A stretch of 53,982 nucleotides of DNA from a virus. Shown piece by piece: positions 53,115-53,982 of this stretch. The notes below the pieces were generated by a model, which was not told where the DNA came from, did no database searches, and saw nothing but the letters and a program-made list of their open reading frames with translations. The stretch is from positions 1 to 53,982 of IMG/VR virus record IMGVR_UViG_3300044766_000063; one strand, written 5' to 3'. How positions within the stretch are numbered: position 1 is the first letter of the stretch; every line of letters starts with the position of its first letter. Position numbers and translations under genes: made by a program.

Positions 53115-53201
53115 GTACCAAGACGTATATCAGTTAGCTTTAGGGTAATACCACGCGCCGGTTAATATCCGGGGAGGTTAGCTGATATATCGTGTTGGTG
53201 T
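53115..53201 (+). ncRNA. Structured RNA, type-1 module (copy 3)
   Basis: Outer helix GTACCAAGACG (53115-53125) / CGTGTTGGTGT (53191-53201); a T-G pair of the other copies is here C-G, a compensating change, while the G-G mismatch stays. The inner helix ATATCAG/CTGATAT extends further with wobble pairs (TTAGC/GGTTAG). The middle holds CCGG-type hairpins. Confidence 0.6.
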
Positions 53202-53260
53202 AATGCGTAGGCTGAAAATAACATTTCGCAAACTTCTGAGATCAGCACAGAAACACCAAC
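53194..53260 (+). ncRNA. Structured RNA, type-2 module (copy 2)
   Basis: GTTGGTGT (53194-53201) pairs with ACACCAAC (53253-53260). It shares TAATGCGTAGGCTG-like and GAGATCAGCAC (53238-53248) sequence with copy 1 but is half as long. About 70 bases then lead to the ribosome site of the gene at 53329. Confidence 0.5.
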
Positions 53261-53328
53261 TTCAATTCGCAGGTGCAACTTAACACAAAGCCTGTAACCG
53301 CCCGCAAGGGTCTTTATAGGAGAGCAGC

Positions 53329-53571
53329 ATGAACGCAGTCGTTGCAAAGATGAATTGCCATTACATCCAGACGCAGGATTTTGGATACAACGCCCAGTAC
53401 CACAAAGTAATGTTGGGTGCCGTGTACGGCCAAGAAGGCGAGAACAAGGACTTTGCTGATGCAACGCCTTCCGGCGAGTGCTGGATGAATATTAATACAG
53501 GCCGTCCAGCGTTGGGATTTTTCAAGCCGAACAAAAAGTATTACGTCACTTTCACGGAGGCACCTGATTGA
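53329..53571 (+). CDS. Small protein downstream of the RNA modules
   Basis: 80 residues: MNAVVAKMNCHYIQTQDFGY, AQYHKVMLGAVYGQEGENKD, then SGECWMNINTGRPALGFFKP and a beta end. Strong TAGGAGAGCAGC ribosome site. The single beta domain resembles small phage virion or modulation proteins. Its expression may be set by the RNA modules. Family not recognised. Confidence 0.6.
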   Translation: MNAVVAKMNCHYIQTQDFGYNAQYHKVMLGAVYGQEGENKDFADATPSGECWMNINTGRPALGFFKPNKKYYVTFTEAPD

Positions 53572-53753
53572 AACGACTCTGGATCACCCAGAAGATAGCC
53601 CACTTGTTGGGCTATTTTTTTTGCCCGATGTGCGAAAAGTTTACCCGGAATAAATCAAAGTATCTGATTGGTGGTCATCATCTTTGCAATATATGTACCA
53701 GTGAAGTAATCAGCCAGAATATCAAGAGCTGGTACGGTGATTACAAATCTTGA
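53568..53753 (+). CDS. Zinc-ribbon small protein, start uncertain
   Basis: TTG 53568 overlaps the previous stop, behind CACGGAGG, giving 61 residues with two CxxC pairs (FFCPMCEKFTRNKS; LCNICTSEV). A terminator hairpin lies inside the first 20 codons. ATG 53628 would start after it and give 41 residues, losing the first CxxC. Zinc binding probable, function unknown. Confidence 0.5.
   Translation: MKRLWITQKIAHLLGYFFCPMCEKFTRNKSKYLIGGHHLCNICTSEVISQNIKSWYGDYKS
53595..53622 (+). terminator. Strong terminator within a small gene
   Basis: Perfect 8-bp stem ATAGCCCA/TGGGCTAT (53595-53602 / 53608-53615), 5-base loop, then eight T. It stands 24 bases after the stop of the 53329 gene, inside the frame starting TTG 53568. 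Confidence 0.8.
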
Positions 53754-53947
53754 ACTACGCCAGATCAACAAAAGCCGGAATGACATTTTCTTCCAATATC
53801 TGCGAGGTCTGCGGCAAGAGCCGGAATTTACCTGTCCACAAAGAATGTTCAAAACTGAAACAGAAAGTTTATGCAGCACAACGAGCTAAGACTTATCAAT
53901 CTTTACATCTCGCTGAAGGTGGCGAAAGCCAAAGCGAATCTGTTTAA
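53750..53947 (+). CDS. Small CxxC protein
   Basis: TTG 53750 overlaps the previous stop (TTGA); ATG 53780 is an alternative. It contains ICEVCGKSRNLPVHKECSKL, a C-C-H-C zinc site, then a basic helix. 55-65 residues. It overlaps the partial gene at 53871 in another frame. Confidence 0.45.
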   Translation: MNYARSTKAGMTFSSNICEVCGKSRNLPVHKECSKLKQKVYAAQRAKTYQSLHLAEGGESQSESV

Positions 53948-53982
53948 AGATAAGGAAATCGAAATACCCAATTCATTGATGG
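53871..53982 (+). CDS. N-terminal part of an unidentified gene (runs off window)
   Basis: ATG 53871 opens a frame (MQHNELRLINLYISLKVAKA; KANLFKDKEIEIPNSLM) to the last base. Helical and charged. If the window were a closed circle this frame would stop after about eight more codons, so it does not continue into the partial gene at base 1. The missing portal gene is expected beyond here. Confidence 0.4.
   Translation, partial: MQHNELRLINLYISLKVAKAKANLFKDKEIEIPNSLM

Larger units (their letters stand above)
52806..53328 (+). other. Non-coding region holding repeated RNA modules
   Basis: These 523 bases have no convincing gene on either strand. They contain two type-1 modules (52855-52974, 53115-53201) and two type-2 modules (52967-53098, 53194-53260) in tandem, then the ribosome site AGGAGAGCAGC of the gene at 53329. 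The arrangement is described at each module. Confidence 0.6.

Overview
The window is almost certainly the genome, or most of it, of a temperate short-tailed (podovirus-like) phage of a Gram-negative, probably proteobacterial host. The support is a complete lysis cassette with inner and outer spanins (needed only where there is an outer membrane), a P22-like order of packaging, coat, gp4-like, gp10-like and ejection genes, a lambda-like divergent repressor/Cro control region, and a large serine integrase with an adjacent candidate attachment site. The two window ends lie inside the late operon: terminase is at the right end and scaffold/coat at the left. The portal gene expected between them is missing, so the molecule looks circularly permuted and cut near the portal.

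Layout. (1) 1-23.9 kb, rightward: scaffold, major coat, many small virion proteins, gp4- and gp10-like tail proteins, three ejection-type proteins, a tail fibre with a glycine-rich tip, and the lysis genes. An unusual set of small-molecule enzymes sits among the virion genes: a GT2 glycosyltransferase, a TylF-like methyltransferase, a methyltransferase-GT9 fusion, a GNAT acetyltransferase and a PurD-like ATP-grasp ligase. (2) 23.9-25.8 kb, leftward: six small accessory genes, four of them membrane proteins or likely so. (3) 25.8-26.7 kb, rightward: small genes. (4) 26.7-35.3 kb, leftward early operon from a repressed promoter: YqaJ exonuclease with partners, a long protein with six internal repeats, an integron attC site next to a small ORF, SSB, an excisionase-like protein, the serine integrase and a membrane protein. 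(5) 35.3-36.4 kb: repressor/Cro switch with repeated GCGTCACGC operators and apparently leaderless transcripts. (6) 36.4-42.6 kb, rightward early operon: DUF559-type nuclease, O-like initiator with internal iterons, NinB, an HNH / Dcm / alternative-frame triple overlap, YbcO-like nuclease, a Dam-like gene broken by one TGA, and a Q-like protein. (7) 42.6-48.8 kb: small accessory genes, mostly leftward, with repeated short intergenic motifs. (8) 49-54 kb, rightward: TerS-like, TerL interrupted by a class 3 intein, a ~500-bp region of repeated structured RNA-like modules, and small genes.

How it works together. The repressor probably shuts off the leftward and rightward early promoters and a third promoter just after the Q-like gene, which carries a 15/16 match to the leftward operator. 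Q would then open the late operon. The strongest leads are: the repeated RNA modules with covarying stems at 3.07 kb and 52.85-53.26 kb; the integron attC site; the class 3 intein in the terminase Walker A motif; the Dcm overprinting with an HNH insertion; the TGA-interrupted Dam-like gene; the six-repeat protein; and the virion-embedded modification enzymes. All functions are read from sequence and remembered family features; nothing was searched.
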